Shown here piece after piece: positions 42,070 through 50,823 of a stretch of DNA of 64,000 nucleotides. The DNA lies in NCBI GenBank assembly GCA_017535665.1, contig JAFXTS010000020.1, positions 1-64,000 on the forward strand, read 5' to 3'. Numbering within the stretch: position 1 is the stretch's first letter; every line of letters begins with the position of its first letter. Position numbers and translations under genes: made by a program. The stretch is from Bacteroidales bacterium. GTDB taxonomy: Bacteria > Bacteroidota > Bacteroidia > Bacteroidales > WCHB1-69. The notes under the pieces were generated by a model. The model saw nothing but the letters and a program-made list of their open reading frames with translations. It was not told the origin of the DNA and did not search any database.

Positions 42070-42531
42070 TCAAGCTTCAAACAGCGGTCGCCAGGAATTG
42101 TTGGGTTGAGTGTTCTGTTTGCCGCAAGCATGATAGAAAAACAAACAGCCTATTAAGGAATATATACGAATTTTACCCCTTTTGTTTACCACCAACCGTA
42201 CACCTTGCGGTATCATGTAGACATTTTTATTCACCTTAACTCCATCGACAAAGCCGATATAACTATTGGGTTCAACGGAATATACTGCTGCGCTGTCCCT
42301 TTCTTTAACAAAAATAGGGTGACAGGTTTTGTTGATAACACAAGAGGGCAGGTGTAGATTTATGAGTTGGATAATGCCGCATAGAAGAAATAAAAGCATT
42401 GCTATAGCACCTTCATCTTCTGGAATTCCAAAGAATGCGATTACACCAGCAATTCCAATAAAATCGCCAATAAGGTAACAGTTAAAATAGCGATTTATGG
42501 CACAAAAAAATCTTCTAAGCAAAGTTGTCAT
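42070..42531 (-). CDS. Small membrane protein, possible immunity protein
   Basis: The 153-residue protein has two hydrophobic segments (LIGDFIGIAGVIAFFGIP and AIAMLLFLLCGIIQLINL), then a soluble C-terminal half of beta type (SYIGFVDGVKVNKNVYMIP, GVRLVVNKRGKIRIYSLIGC). No family recognised. It lies in an island of toxin remnants and repeats, which is why I suggest immunity; no toxin partner is next to it. Confidence 0.5.
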   Translation of the reverse strand: MTTLLRRFFCAINRYFNCYLIGDFIGIAGVIAFFGIPEDEGAIAMLLFLLCGIIQLINLHLPSCVINKTCHPIFVKERDSAAVYSVEPNSYIGFVDGVKVNKNVYMIPQGVRLVVNKRGKIRIYSLIGCLFFYHACGKQNTQPNNSWRPLFEA

Positions 42532-42605
42532 TATTGGAAATGGTTTTCCAATAAACGTAGCCGGAGCGAATATTATTATTCACCTTGCCATTCGATTATA
42601 AAGAC

Positions 42606-42668
42606 AACCACCTGTCGGCAGGTTTGCCGCGGAAGAACCGGGAGGGTGGAGAGAACAATAAAAACAGA
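42606..42668 (-). repeat. Partial copy of the dispersed repeat
   Basis: CCTGTCGGCAGGTTTGCCGC with GGAAGAACCGGGAGG and ACAATAAAAACAGAAAGG matches the right-hand end of copy 1 (39690-39742) and lacks its hairpins. It lies next to the foldback element. Confidence 0.6.
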
Positions 42669-42674
42669 AAGGTT

Positions 42675-42879
42675 GTTCATTTTCTTTGCTAGCGCCCAAA
42701 GAAAATGAACCAAAAGAAATGCGCTTTGCCGCTGTGCAAATTCCGGCTAAAATCGGGGCTCGTGCGCTAAACGGCGAAAAACTTGATGAGCTTCACTGCG
42801 TGGCGCTCATCTTCGGACAGTTCGCCGTTCTTTACGCTCACTCCCCCCGATTTCTTCACGCCGTAATTTGCAAGGCGGC
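42675..42879. repeat. Foldback element with long imperfect inverted repeat
   Basis: A 14-bp perfect inverted repeat (GTTCATTTTCTTTG 42675-42688, CAAAGAAAATGAAC 42697-42710) is followed by a 152-base foldback. GCCGCTGTGCAAATTCCGGC (42728-42747) is nearly complementary to 42860-42879 (17 of 20), ATCGGGG...ACGGCGAA pairs with TTCGCCGT...CCCCCGAT, and GATGAGC (42785-42791) pairs with GCTCATC (42805-42811) at the centre. The whole can fold into one long stem. A short open frame inside (42686-42889) is an accident of the stem. It could be a MITE-like element or the trace of a structured RNA. Confidence 0.75.
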
Positions 42880-42928
42880 GGTGGAATGAACCTGCACTGC
42901 TTGATTTCGCTTCATGGTGGGGTTGGCC

Positions 42929-43086
42929 GTGTGCCGGCGGCACACACTCTTAGTAACCCCAGACAAGCGAAACGGAACGTGAAGCGCAGTCTGGGGTGGG
43001 GATGCGCCTCACCGCCACCCGCGGCACGCTGACAGGACGATAGCACCGGACGGTAGGTTTGCCGCGGAAGGACCGGGCGGATGGAT
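42929..43086 (-). repeat. Dispersed multi-hairpin repeat, copy 2
   Basis: Contains GTGTGCC-GGC-GGCACAC (42929-42945), the CCCCAGAC/GTCTGGGG stem and the CCGCGG-rich end, close to identical with copy 1 over about 150 bases, but lacking the first ATTCCGTTCCC stem. It ends 2 bases before the hicB stop codon. Confidence 0.8.
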
Positions 43087-43088
43087 AG

Positions 43089-43493
43089 TTATACGAGTTG
43101 CACCGCCGCCAGTTCTCTACCAATCTTATGGATGGCTGTCTGAATCTTTGACACCTGTTTTTCCGACACATACTGCCCCTGCTTATATTGCCGCATCAAA
43201 GAGGGATTGATTCCGGCGTATTTTGCAAATTGAGTCATATTCAGTATTTTATAATAGCTCAAGAAGGAAGGCATATCGTATTTATATACGAATGTAGTGT
43301 TTTTCAAATCGTCGGGATCTAGCTTGCCAGTTTCCTCAAACACCTCAATAAATTCTCTTACCGAATTTTCAAAATCGGCCTTAGCTTCGGCGACAGTGCT
43401 GCCATTACCATACATAACGGATTTTGTGTCAGGCGAGAACACCCCAAATGTGCCGTCTTTGCCAATCTCAATTAATGCGATTTTCTTTTTCAT
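43089..43493 (-). CDS. hicB: HicB-type antitoxin with HTH domain
   Basis: The 134-residue protein has the HicB partial-RNase-H-like N-terminal part (KKKIALIEIGKDGTFGVFSP, STVAEAKADFENSVREFIEV) and a C-terminal XRE helix-turn-helix (LNMTQFAKYAGINPSLMRQY, KQGQYVSEKQVSKIQTAI), the usual antitoxin arrangement for blocking HicA and repressing the operon. It lies 19 bases behind hicA on the same strand. Length normal. Confidence 0.88.
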   Translation of the reverse strand: MKKKIALIEIGKDGTFGVFSPDTKSVMYGNGSTVAEAKADFENSVREFIEVFEETGKLDPDDLKNTTFVYKYDMPSFLSYYKILNMTQFAKYAGINPSLMRQYKQGQYVSEKQVSKIQTAIHKIGRELAAVQLV

Positions 43494-43512
43494 TATAATG
43501 TTGTAGTTACTA

Positions 43513-43695
43513 TTAAAAACCTATCACTTTTTTCAATTTGCAATATAATCCGTACTTGATTTCCTGCGAGCCATGCCGCTCAATTTTCAGAAGTTCATCC
43601 TTCTCTGCATGAGCATATATGTCGTGATTGCCGCCATTTCTCAAAAGATACCATCCGTTCTGTTCAGCAATTCTTCTTAATTCATTCCATTTCAT
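43513..43695 (-). CDS. hicA: HicA-type mRNA interferase toxin
   Basis: The 60-residue protein has the double-stranded RNA-binding-like fold of HicA with the catalytic His in NGGNHDIYAHAEKDEL and the later RHGSQEIKYGLYCKLKKV. Such toxins cut messenger RNA and slow growth until neutralised by HicB. It is first in the pair, as is common in Bacteroidetes hicAB. A palindrome over its promoter is the likely HicB site. Confidence 0.88.
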   Translation of the reverse strand: MKWNELRRIAEQNGWYLLRNGGNHDIYAHAEKDELLKIERHGSQEIKYGLYCKLKKVIGF

Positions 43696-43721
43696 CGCAC
43701 TGTAGTTAATTGAGTACGCTG

Positions 43722-43747
43722 CAAATATATAACTTTTATGTTATATA
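43722..43747 (-). promoter_or_regulatory. hicAB promoter with overlapping operator palindrome
   Basis: TATATTTG on the minus strand (43722-43729) is the -7 box, 27 bases before hicA. The perfect inverted repeat TATATAAC-TTTTAT-GTTATATA (43726-43747) overlaps it, the usual layout for an antitoxin operator. Confidence 0.6.
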
Positions 43748-43839
43748 ATAATGCTTTGTGAAAAATCTTTTCCATATATCTATCAATTGATTACGAAAAT
43801 ATTTTAACAAATTAACTAAAAATAGGCGATTTTTTGGGA

Positions 43840-44056
43840 GATTCCGTTCCCGACGGTAGGAGGGAACGGAATGGTGGGTGCATTGGGCTATGGAGGATGC
43901 GACGAGGAAAAGTGTGCCGGCGGCACACACTCTTAGTAACCCCAGACAAGCGAAACGGAACGTGAAGCGCAGTCTGGGGTGGGAACGCCACGCACCGCCA
44001 CCCGCGGCACGCTGACAGGATGATAGCACCTGACGGCAAGTTTGCCGCGGCGGCAC
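43840..44056 (-). repeat. Dispersed multi-hairpin repeat, copy 3
   Basis: All three stems of copy 1 are present: ATTCCGTTCCC/GGGAACGGAAT (43841-43872), the GTGTGCC palindrome and the CCCCAGAC stem. The end (TTTGCCGCGG near 44041-44050) lies 8 bases before the stop of the next leftward gene. It replaces the AT-rich spacer with GC-rich sequence. Confidence 0.8.
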
Positions 44057-44063
44057 CTCATGA

Positions 44064-44576
44064 CTATATCCTCCCGAAGCCGTGCTCACGCTCCACCACT
44101 TTCGTCAAAGCCGACTCCAACTGCCCGATGTCTTCCCATGTCCAGCCAAGACCGCCTTTGCAAATCACAATCCTTTTTCCGCTTTTGGGAAAAATCCGCA
44201 GCCGGTCAAGACTCTTTCCTCCCCAATACACGTCCCATCTCATTCCTTCAAATGGAATGACAGTCTTCAACTGGCGATTCCCTATGGTATAATGTATTAC
44301 CCTGATTTCCTGTTTGATATAATCTACATAAACCACATCTGCCAAACTTCCCTTGTTGAGAAAAGAATAGAAAGGAGCCATAAACAAGCCAAACCCGCCA
44401 CATGCCAGCACGTAACCTAAAAAGTGCTTTCCAACATCCATGATAATGCCTGCCAGAAAAGGCACCCCGGCAAAAAACAAAAAGAGAGGAATAAACCGTA
44501 TCCAAAACCGGAACACGATGGAATGCTTCCGCTTACTCCTTTTGATAACCCTGACGTATTGTGGATAATCTGCCAT
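44064..44576 (-). CDS. Small membrane protein with PH-like C-terminal half
   Basis: The 170-residue protein has two hydrophobic segments (FWIRFIPLFLFFAGVPFLAG and LGYVLACGGFGLFMAPFYSF) followed by a beta-rich domain (IKQEIRVIHYTIGNRQLKTV, IPFEGMRWDVYWGGKSLDRL, RIVICKGGLGWTWEDIGQLE) reminiscent of bacterial PH-like domains. The layout is similar to the protein at 42070, which suggests both may be immunity or accessory proteins of the same kind. No toxin partner is visible. It ends next to repeat copy 3. Confidence 0.55.
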   Translation of the reverse strand: MADYPQYVRVIKRSKRKHSIVFRFWIRFIPLFLFFAGVPFLAGIIMDVGKHFLGYVLACGGFGLFMAPFYSFLNKGSLADVVYVDYIKQEIRVIHYTIGNRQLKTVIPFEGMRWDVYWGGKSLDRLRIFPKSGKRIVICKGGLGWTWEDIGQLESALTKVVEREHGFGRI

Positions 44577-44599
44577 CTATAATACGGTTGAAAAACTTT

Positions 44600-44728
44600 C
44601 TCGCCCCCATCCTTTCATCCCTTCATCCTCACCATTAACCTCTTCACACCTTCACTCCTTCACTCCTTAACTTCTTAACTCTCAACTCTCAACTTTCAAT
44701 TTTCAATTCTCAATTCTCAATTCTCATC
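44600..44728. repeat. Degenerate heptamer tract
   Basis: From TTCATCC and TTCACTCC units the sequence passes into TCTCAAC, TTTCAAT and TCTCAAT units in a 7-base register (44640-44727). Same type as at 14497-14577, 31252-31287, 51440-51598 and 52770-52800. Runs into the stop codon of the RluA-type gene. Confidence 0.7.
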
Positions 44729-45401
44729 TCCCCACAATCTTCTCCATCTCTCCCGACAGCGGCGCGGTTACCTCCACGGTTTCGTGCCGCACGGGGTGCT
44801 CGAACCGTACACGATAGGAGTGCAACGAGATGGAGCCGTCGCGGTTGGAGCGTTTCGCCCCGTACTTCAAATCCCCCTTGATAATGCAGCCGTGCGCCGC
44901 CAGCTGCGCCCGTATCTGGTGGTGACGCCCCGTGTACAGCTCCACCTCCAACAAGGTGTAGTGGGTCAGCGTGCGTACCACGCGGTAGGCCAGCTCCGCC
45001 TCCACATATCCGGGCTTCTGGGTAGGGGAGACCGCCGTTTTGTTGGTGCGCTCATCCTTCTTTACATAATCCACCAGCTTCTGCTCGGGCACCTCCGGCG
45101 CTTTCTCCACCAAGGCCCAGTAAATCTTGCTGATATGGCGCTCCTTCACCAACTCGTTCATCCGAGTCAGCGCTTTGGAGGTCTTGGCAAAGATGACCGC
45201 CCCGCTCACTGGCCGGTCGATGCGATGCACCAAACCGCAGAACACATTCCCCGGCTTGTTGTAACGCTCTTTCAGGTACTGCCGCACCTCCTCCACCAAC
45301 GGCACATCACCCGTCTTGTCGCCCTGCACGATCTCTCCCGCCAGTTTGTTGACGATAATCAGATGGTTGTCTTCGAAAAGGATGCGGTCGGCCAACGACA
45401 T
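44724..45401 (-). CDS. RluA-family 23S rRNA/tRNA pseudouridine synthase
   Basis: The 225-residue protein from ATG 45401 has the catalytic Asp in FCGLVHRIDRPVSGAVIFAK, the KIYWALVE strand and the TGRHHQIRAQLAAHG motif. It isomerises a uridine in ribosomal or transfer RNA; site unknown. There is no S4 domain, so it is a short RluA-type enzyme. Its start codon shares one base with the panB stop (TGATG), implying coupled translation. Confidence 0.9.
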   Translation of the reverse strand: MSLADRILFEDNHLIIVNKLAGEIVQGDKTGDVPLVEEVRQYLKERYNKPGNVFCGLVHRIDRPVSGAVIFAKTSKALTRMNELVKERHISKIYWALVEKAPEVPEQKLVDYVKKDERTNKTAVSPTQKPGYVEAELAYRVVRTLTHYTLLEVELYTGRHHQIRAQLAAHGCIIKGDLKYGAKRSNRDGSISLHSYRVRFEHPVRHETVEVTAPLSGEMEKIVGR

Positions 45402-46222
45402 CAATACTGCTCTTTTTCGTTGGGGAAGTCCATGTTTTTCACATCCTCAATGTAGTTGCCCACCGCGCGGATGATTTCCTCGCTGAGGTTGTGGTATCTT
45501 CTCAGGAAGCGTGGGGAGAACTGCTGGGTGATGCCGAGCATGTCGTGCAGCACCAGTACCTGTCCGCTGGTGGCGTTGCCGGCCCCGATGCCGATGGTGG
45601 GAACATGCACCGCTTCGGTCACCCTTTTGGCGACCTCGGCGGGGATTTTCTCTAACACAATGGAGAAACAGCCGTATTTTTCCAACTGCTGGGCATCGTA
45701 GAGCAGCTTCTCAGCTTCCTCCTCTTCGGTGGCGCGTACGGCGTAGGTGCCGAACTTGTTGATAGACTGCGGGGTAAGCCCAAGATGGCCCATTACAGGG
45801 ATGCCGGCGCAGATGATGCGTTCGATAGATTCACGGATCTCTTCGCCTCCCTCCAGCTTGATGGCATCGGCGCCCGACTCCTTCATGATGCGGATGGCCG
45901 AGTGCAGGGCCTCTTTCGAGTTGCCCTGGTAGGTGCCGAAGGGGAGGTCCACCACCACCAATGCGCGTTCCACTGCCCGCACTACGGAGGCGGCATGGTA
46001 AATCATCGCGTCAAGGGTGATGGGAAGGGTGGTTTTGTAACCGGCCATGACGTTGGCGGCCGAGTCGCCGACCAAAATCACATCAATTTTCGCCATGTCC
46101 AACAGCTTTGCCAACGAGTAGTCGTAGGCAGTCAGCATCGCGATTTTCTCGTTCTGGTCGCGCATGCGCTGCAAGATGTTAGTGGTTACCTTCTGAACAT
46201 CTTGGTATAAGTATCCAGACAT
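45401..46222 (-). CDS. panB: 3-methyl-2-oxobutanoate hydroxymethyltransferase
   Basis: The 273-residue TIM-barrel enzyme makes ketopantoate for pantothenate and coenzyme A. Markers: [40 protein letters not shown] with the metal ligands, [36 protein letters not shown] and [20 protein letters not shown]. Length is normal. It lies between the DPM1-type glycosyltransferase and the pseudouridine synthase in one leftward run. Confidence 0.96.
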   Translation of the reverse strand: MSGYLYQDVQKVTTNILQRMRDQNEKIAMLTAYDYSLAKLLDMAKIDVILVGDSAANVMAGYKTTLPITLDAMIYHAASVVRAVERALVVVDLPFGTYQGNSKEALHSAIRIMKESGADAIKLEGGEEIRESIERIICAGIPVMGHLGLTPQSINKFGTYAVRATEEEEAEKLLYDAQQLEKYGCFSIVLEKIPAEVAKRVTEAVHVPTIGIGAGNATSGQVLVLHDMLGITQQFSPRFLRRYHNLSEEIIRAVGNYIEDVKNMDFPNEKEQY

Positions 46223-46231
46223 AATGGGGTG

Positions 46232-47185
46232 TTATTGTAAGGTTGTTTCAATCAGATATTTGTCGCGTTTCGGGTTGCTGTTGGAGATCAGCTCGCCGAT
46301 GAAACCCGCGAGGAACAGCTGGCAGCCGATGACCACCGCCAACAGGGCGAGGTAGAACAGCGGCTGGTCGGTCACCTGGCGGAAGATCTCTCCCTGGTGC
46401 ATCAGGATGAGTTTTTTCGCGATAAGGGCAATGACAATGATGAGGCCGAGAAGGAAGGAGACGCTACCCCACAGCCCGAAGAAGTGCATGGGCTGTTTGC
46501 CGAATCGTTTGGTGAAGGTGAGCGTCATCAGGTCGAGGTAGCCGTTCACGAAACGGTTCCAGCCGAACTTGGAGGTGCCATATTTGCGTTTCTGGTGGTG
46601 AACCACCTTCTCGCCAATCTTCGTGAAGCCTGCCCATTTGGCGATGACCGGAATGTAGCGGTGCATCTCGCTGTAAATTTCAATGTTTTTCACCACATCT
46701 TTGCGGTAGGCTTTCAGTCCGCAGTTGAAGTCGTGGAGTTGGATTTTGGAGATGTGGCGGGTGGTGGCATTGAAGAGTTTGGAAGGGATGTTCTTCAGCA
46801 TCACGTTATCGTAACGCTTTTTCTTCCAGCCTGATACCACATCGTATCCCTCTTCCGTAATCATGCGGTACAGCTCGGGAATTTCGTCGGGACTGTCCTG
46901 CAGGTCGGCGTCCATGGTGATGACCACATCGCCCTCGCAGGCGGCGAAGGCCGTATTCAGGGCTGCCGATTTGCCGTAGTTGGTGCGGAACTTGATGCCC
47001 TTGATGTTGGGGTTGGTCGCGTGCAGCTGTTCCACCACCTTCCACGAGCCGTCGGTGGAACCATCGTCCACCATCAGAATCTCGTAGCTTAAAGAATGCT
47101 CGTTCACGACGCGTTCAATCCATGCTGCCAGTTCGGGCAGCGATTCCTTTTCATTGTATAGGGGGATGATGACGGAAAGGTTCAT
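46232..47185 (-). CDS. Glycosyltransferase family 2, DPM1/ArnC type with membrane helices
   Basis: The 317-residue protein has the GT-A start (LSVIIPLYNEKESLPELAAW), ILMVDDGSTDGSWKVVEQLH and the metal motif ITMDADLQDSPDEI, then QLHDFNCGLKAYRKDVVK, the pattern of polyprenyl-phosphate sugar transferases. Two C-terminal transmembrane helices (FFGLWGSVSFLLGLIIVIAL and FYLALLAVVIGCQLFLAGFI) anchor it. It probably attaches a sugar to undecaprenyl phosphate for envelope polymers. The DUF4199 gene next to it is a frequent partner in this phylum. Confidence 0.9.
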   Translation of the reverse strand: MNLSVIIPLYNEKESLPELAAWIERVVNEHSLSYEILMVDDGSTDGSWKVVEQLHATNPNIKGIKFRTNYGKSAALNTAFAACEGDVVITMDADLQDSPDEIPELYRMITEEGYDVVSGWKKKRYDNVMLKNIPSKLFNATTRHISKIQLHDFNCGLKAYRKDVVKNIEIYSEMHRYIPVIAKWAGFTKIGEKVVHHQKRKYGTSKFGWNRFVNGYLDLMTLTFTKRFGKQPMHFFGLWGSVSFLLGLIIVIALIAKKLILMHQGEIFRQVTDQPLFYLALLAVVIGCQLFLAGFIGELISNSNPKRDKYLIETTLQ

Positions 47186-47197
47186 AATGTTGGGTTT

Positions 47198-48145
47198 TTA
47201 TTGTTCAGAATGATTTTCTTCAGTCTTAACCTCAGTTTTGGTATCGGTATCAGGTTCTTCTTCGGCAGCCACCGGGTCGTTGCCGTTGCGCGAGCAGATG
47301 GTCTTTTCTTTCCGGTAAAGGAAGAGCGCCACAAAGATGTTGATCATGAGTCCGTAGAGCAGAGCAGCCAATGTGGTGATGGTGCCTGCCGCAGGGATGG
47401 TTAAGTACTGTGGAACTTGCTTGGTGGCAAGACGTTGTTTCCATACAGGATTCTCTGCCAAAGAGTCGCGGGCGGCTTCCACTGCTTCGAGACTGACGGG
47501 CAGAATTTCAGGATTGCCCATACGCACCGAGTAGAGGGTGGAACGCAGTTGCTGATCAGAGCAGATGTCAAAGGTGTCGAGTTGGTACAATCTGCCCGTG
47601 GTATCGTGCTTGCATTTGAGCGTCAGTTCGCGCTCGAAACGTTTCAGGATGACCACCACGCCACTGTCGGCTTTCATCCGCAAAGTGTCGTCGGCAATAG
47701 TCTTGTGGGTCTCTTGTAGTGAGATGCGTTTCAGAGTTTTGTGATAATCTTTGATTTCGGCAGTCGTGATGGTGTCCTGTTGGATGGACTTGATGGCCAA
47801 TTCGGTGTTTTGACGGTTGAGACGTCCCAGACCATCTTTCTCAAAAACAGCCAACTGCAGCATCATGTAGAGTGCCAGAATGACGTACCCGATAAATACG
47901 ACGCCGCAGCCGATGCCGAAGGCTTTCGAGAACTTGATGAGACCATCCTGCATCTTGTCGCGCACATCGCGGATGGCCAGATAAAGGCAGGCTACGATGG
48001 CCAACACCTGTAGCAAGTCCTTCACTGGACCGTAGTAGTAGCCGGTATTTACGGCAAAAAAGCCTAATAGATTAATGACAGAAAGCCCTGCTCCAAGCAG
48101 GGCTCCCCATTTGACGATGATGATGAATTTAGAATCTTTCATCAT
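47198..48145 (-). CDS. DUF4199-like membrane protein with a large extra loop
   Basis: The 315-residue protein begins with three membrane helices of DUF4199 pattern (KWGALLGAGLSVINLLGFFA, LLQVLAIVACLYLAIRDVRD, GIGCGVVFIGYVILALYMML) and ends with a fourth (TTLAALLYGLMINIFVALFL). Between them lies a soluble insertion of about 150 residues, and the C-terminal tail is acidic (AAEEEPDTDTKTEVKTEENH). Most DUF4199 proteins are about 170 residues, so this insertion is unusual. The function is unknown; the neighbouring polyprenyl-phosphate glycosyltransferase suggests envelope work. Confidence 0.68.
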   Translation of the reverse strand: MMKDSKFIIIVKWGALLGAGLSVINLLGFFAVNTGYYYGPVKDLLQVLAIVACLYLAIRDVRDKMQDGLIKFSKAFGIGCGVVFIGYVILALYMMLQLAVFEKDGLGRLNRQNTELAIKSIQQDTITTAEIKDYHKTLKRISLQETHKTIADDTLRMKADSGVVVILKRFERELTLKCKHDTTGRLYQLDTFDICSDQQLRSTLYSVRMGNPEILPVSLEAVEAARDSLAENPVWKQRLATKQVPQYLTIPAAGTITTLAALLYGLMINIFVALFLYRKEKTICSRNGNDPVAAEEEPDTDTKTEVKTEENHSEQ

Positions 48146-48153
48146 TCGGATGA

Positions 48154-50757
48154 TTATCGGTTGGTGTCAGAAGCACCATAGAATCTGCTTCTGTGGTCAA
48201 CGAGCTTGCCGTCACCAGCGATGTCGTTGTAAACCAGCTGTTTCACCACATCATTCAGCGGATAACCGCCATACTGCTGTGACTGCGGGTTCTCCACCAA
48301 TACGGTCTTGTATGCGAAGTTGGTGTATTGCATGTTGATGAACTTCTCGGCTTCTTTTTTAGCGGCTTTGTCGTCCATCTGCTGATAGGATTTGATCTGG
48401 TTGGTGATCTGTTCCATCATCTGTTTTTTCACTTCGGTGCCTTTGTCAACCTTGGTCACGCTCACGAGGTAAGCGTAGTTGTTACCGCTCACCACGGCGG
48501 TCTTGCCGGCGGCGAGGTCTGCGATTTTACCTACAGCCGTGCTCTCCATGTTGCCGTATTCTGAGAAACCAACGGCCATCTGCTGCGGGGCAGCACCATA
48601 TTTGCTGGCGATTTCGGCCATGTTGTTGCCGTTGAACTCTTTCTTGAGGCGGGCCACAACAGCGTCTTTCTTCATCTCAGCCTTCATATCATTGATGACG
48701 CGCTCTTTCATCTCTTTAAAAGAGGGGTTCTGAACTTCTACAGAAGCGGAGATGCCCATGACAACGAACACTTCGCTGATGGTGGTTTCGCCGGTCATCT
48801 GGTTGAAGGTGGTCAGGTGGCCGATGAAAGGATTGTGGGCGACGCTGCCTACTGCGTTGTTGGCATTCTTGCTGGTGCTGAAAGCCCAGTTGACCGCCTC
48901 GCGGCAGTCGAGGATGCCCGTGCTGACCTCTACCACGTGCTGCATGCTGGTGATGCTGGTGCTGATGGTTTCGCCACCGTTCTTCTTTGCGGCCTTGGTC
49001 ATCTCTTCAACGGTGTTGCAGTTGGAAACCTTGTCAGCATTCTGACGAGCTTTCTTGTCGGTCATGGAGCTGGCCATTACCGGAACAGGATAGAGCACAT
49101 ACTGGCTCTTGGCAACGGGTTCTGATTTGTACAGCACCATGTCCACAGTGTACAGGTTCAGGTTGTCGCGCTTGTTGATGTAGCACTCGTTGACGTTGGT
49201 GTTGATGAGTGCGTTGAACCATTTGGAAGTCATGGTGTCGTTGGAGGCGTAGATGTAGCGACCGATGCCGTCAAATGAAGCACCATCGAGGAGAACGTAG
49301 GGGTGAAGAACGGAGTCGGTGCCGTATTGTGCCAGATAAGGAATCATAGCGGATGAGTCTTGGCCGTCGAGGGCAGCCTTGATCTCCTGAGCCTTGGCCA
49401 AAGCCTGCTCTTCGGTCATGTCCTTATCTTCTTTCGGGCTGTCGGTATAGGGCAGAATCAGCTGGGCGATTTTGATGGAGTCAGGACGGTTCTGCACGTC
49501 TCTCACCTGACCGAAATAGATAACATTGTTATTATATAATTTCGGAGCGATGAAGGCGCTGTCTTTGCTGGTATTGCTGACCAATGCTTTCCATTCGGGA
49601 GTCATGGCCAGTGCGTGTGAGGAGAATCCGCGCGGATTGTGGCTCAAGGCATTGCGTTTCTGCAAGGCGGTCTCGTCAGCTTTCAGATAAAGGTTGGTAT
49701 CTACCTGTGCGTAAGCGGCTACGAGGCTGGCACCTAACATGTTGTAGGTGTAAGGATCTCTGCTGTTCTGGGCATATTTCAGGTCGATTTTTTCGATCTT
49801 GGTGGGCTGAGCCGTGAACTCCTGGATGGAGTTGCTGTTCTGCAATTGGCGGAACAGACTGTCGGCCAATTTGGCGGAGTTGATGCGGTCTTCGGCGGTG
49901 GGGTTCACCGTGAAATAAGCGATCTCCACATCCTTCTCGGTCTGACGGATGGTGTAGCGGTTCTTATGCTCTTTGAAATAAGCCTTCGCATCGCTGTCGC
50001 TGATGTCGAATTTCAGATTGTCGAAAGAGGGATGGTTGAGGTTGATGGCCACCATCTGTCCGCTGATGCGGTTGTTGTTGTCGGCCATCTGGGCCAGCAT
50101 CTTCTTGGAGAAGTGGATGGAGTTAGCGGCCAGTCCGAAGTAAGTATTCTCTTTAGCTTCAATGATATACATTCTCTCAACAGCCTTGTAAGCCTTGTAG
50201 AGACTGCTTTCTTTGCTCAACTGAGTCTCCATATCTTCGGGGCTCTGCATGGCCTGCTGGATGGCTTTGTAGATGTTGGTGATGGAGTTGTAATCCTGAA
50301 CACCCTCGGTGTATTCGGCCAGCGCGTAGTTGATGACCGTGCTCATAGGAGCCTGCGGGTTGTTGACCGATTTCAGCACGTTCTCGCTGATTTCCATCTT
50401 CATCTCATTGGTGAAGGAGAGACCGATTTTCTTCAACTGTTCGTCAAGGATGGTCTCGTGTTGGATCTGCTGATAGGTGAACTCATGAGCAATCTGGTTG
50501 AGGGTAGCACTGTTGTCCTCGTACAAAGGATTGTTGCTGTTCATGATCTTCAAGAACTCGTAGTTCTGCTGGAAATACTCGCTGTATGCATTCTCGACTG
50601 CACCGGCTTCGATCTTGTGGTTGCCGACTTGCATGACGGTGTTTCTTCCGACATTCACCACATTCGTCAAGTCACCCACGATGAAAGCCAAAAGTGCTAC
50701 ACCGATGATAATCATCAAAAATACTCCGTGTTTGCGAATTTTGCCAATTGCTGCCAT
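48154..50757 (-). CDS. PpiD-like peptidyl-prolyl isomerase/periplasmic chaperone
   Basis: The 867-residue protein has one N-terminal transmembrane helix (VFLMIIIGVALLAFIVGDL) and a SurA-type N-terminal region (VGNHKIEAGAVENAYSEYFQ), then PpiC-like segments (KIAQLILPYTDSPKEDKDMT). It is longer than E. coli PpiD (623). It probably helps folding of secreted proteins at the inner membrane. It has its own promoter and is followed closely by the DUF4199 gene. Confidence 0.85.
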   Translation of the reverse strand: MAAIGKIRKHGVFLMIIIGVALLAFIVGDLTNVVNVGRNTVMQVGNHKIEAGAVENAYSEYFQQNYEFLKIMNSNNPLYEDNSATLNQIAHEFTYQQIQHETILDEQLKKIGLSFTNEMKMEISENVLKSVNNPQAPMSTVINYALAEYTEGVQDYNSITNIYKAIQQAMQSPEDMETQLSKESSLYKAYKAVERMYIIEAKENTYFGLAANSIHFSKKMLAQMADNNNRISGQMVAINLNHPSFDNLKFDISDSDAKAYFKEHKNRYTIRQTEKDVEIAYFTVNPTAEDRINSAKLADSLFRQLQNSNSIQEFTAQPTKIEKIDLKYAQNSRDPYTYNMLGASLVAAYAQVDTNLYLKADETALQKRNALSHNPRGFSSHALAMTPEWKALVSNTSKDSAFIAPKLYNNNVIYFGQVRDVQNRPDSIKIAQLILPYTDSPKEDKDMTEEQALAKAQEIKAALDGQDSSAMIPYLAQYGTDSVLHPYVLLDGASFDGIGRYIYASNDTMTSKWFNALINTNVNECYINKRDNLNLYTVDMVLYKSEPVAKSQYVLYPVPVMASSMTDKKARQNADKVSNCNTVEEMTKAAKKNGGETISTSITSMQHVVEVSTGILDCREAVNWAFSTSKNANNAVGSVAHNPFIGHLTTFNQMTGETTISEVFVVMGISASVEVQNPSFKEMKERVINDMKAEMKKDAVVARLKKEFNGNNMAEIASKYGAAPQQMAVGFSEYGNMESTAVGKIADLAAGKTAVVSGNNYAYLVSVTKVDKGTEVKKQMMEQITNQIKSYQQMDDKAAKKEAEKFINMQYTNFAYKTVLVENPQSQQYGGYPLNDVVKQLVYNDIAGDGKLVDHRSRFYGASDTNR

Positions 50758-50823
50758 TTCTTTCTTCTTTTATTATTAAATTGTTAAATTATTCTATTGT
50801 CTTATGATACAAAATTTAGGGTG

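Noticed and set aside
41816..42073. 85-residue minus-strand frame
   Set aside because: It runs across the promoter and terminator of the candidate small RNA and has no recognisable feature.
42686..42889. Small gene of 67 codons
   Set aside because: It lies inside the foldback stem, has no plausible product and no start signal.
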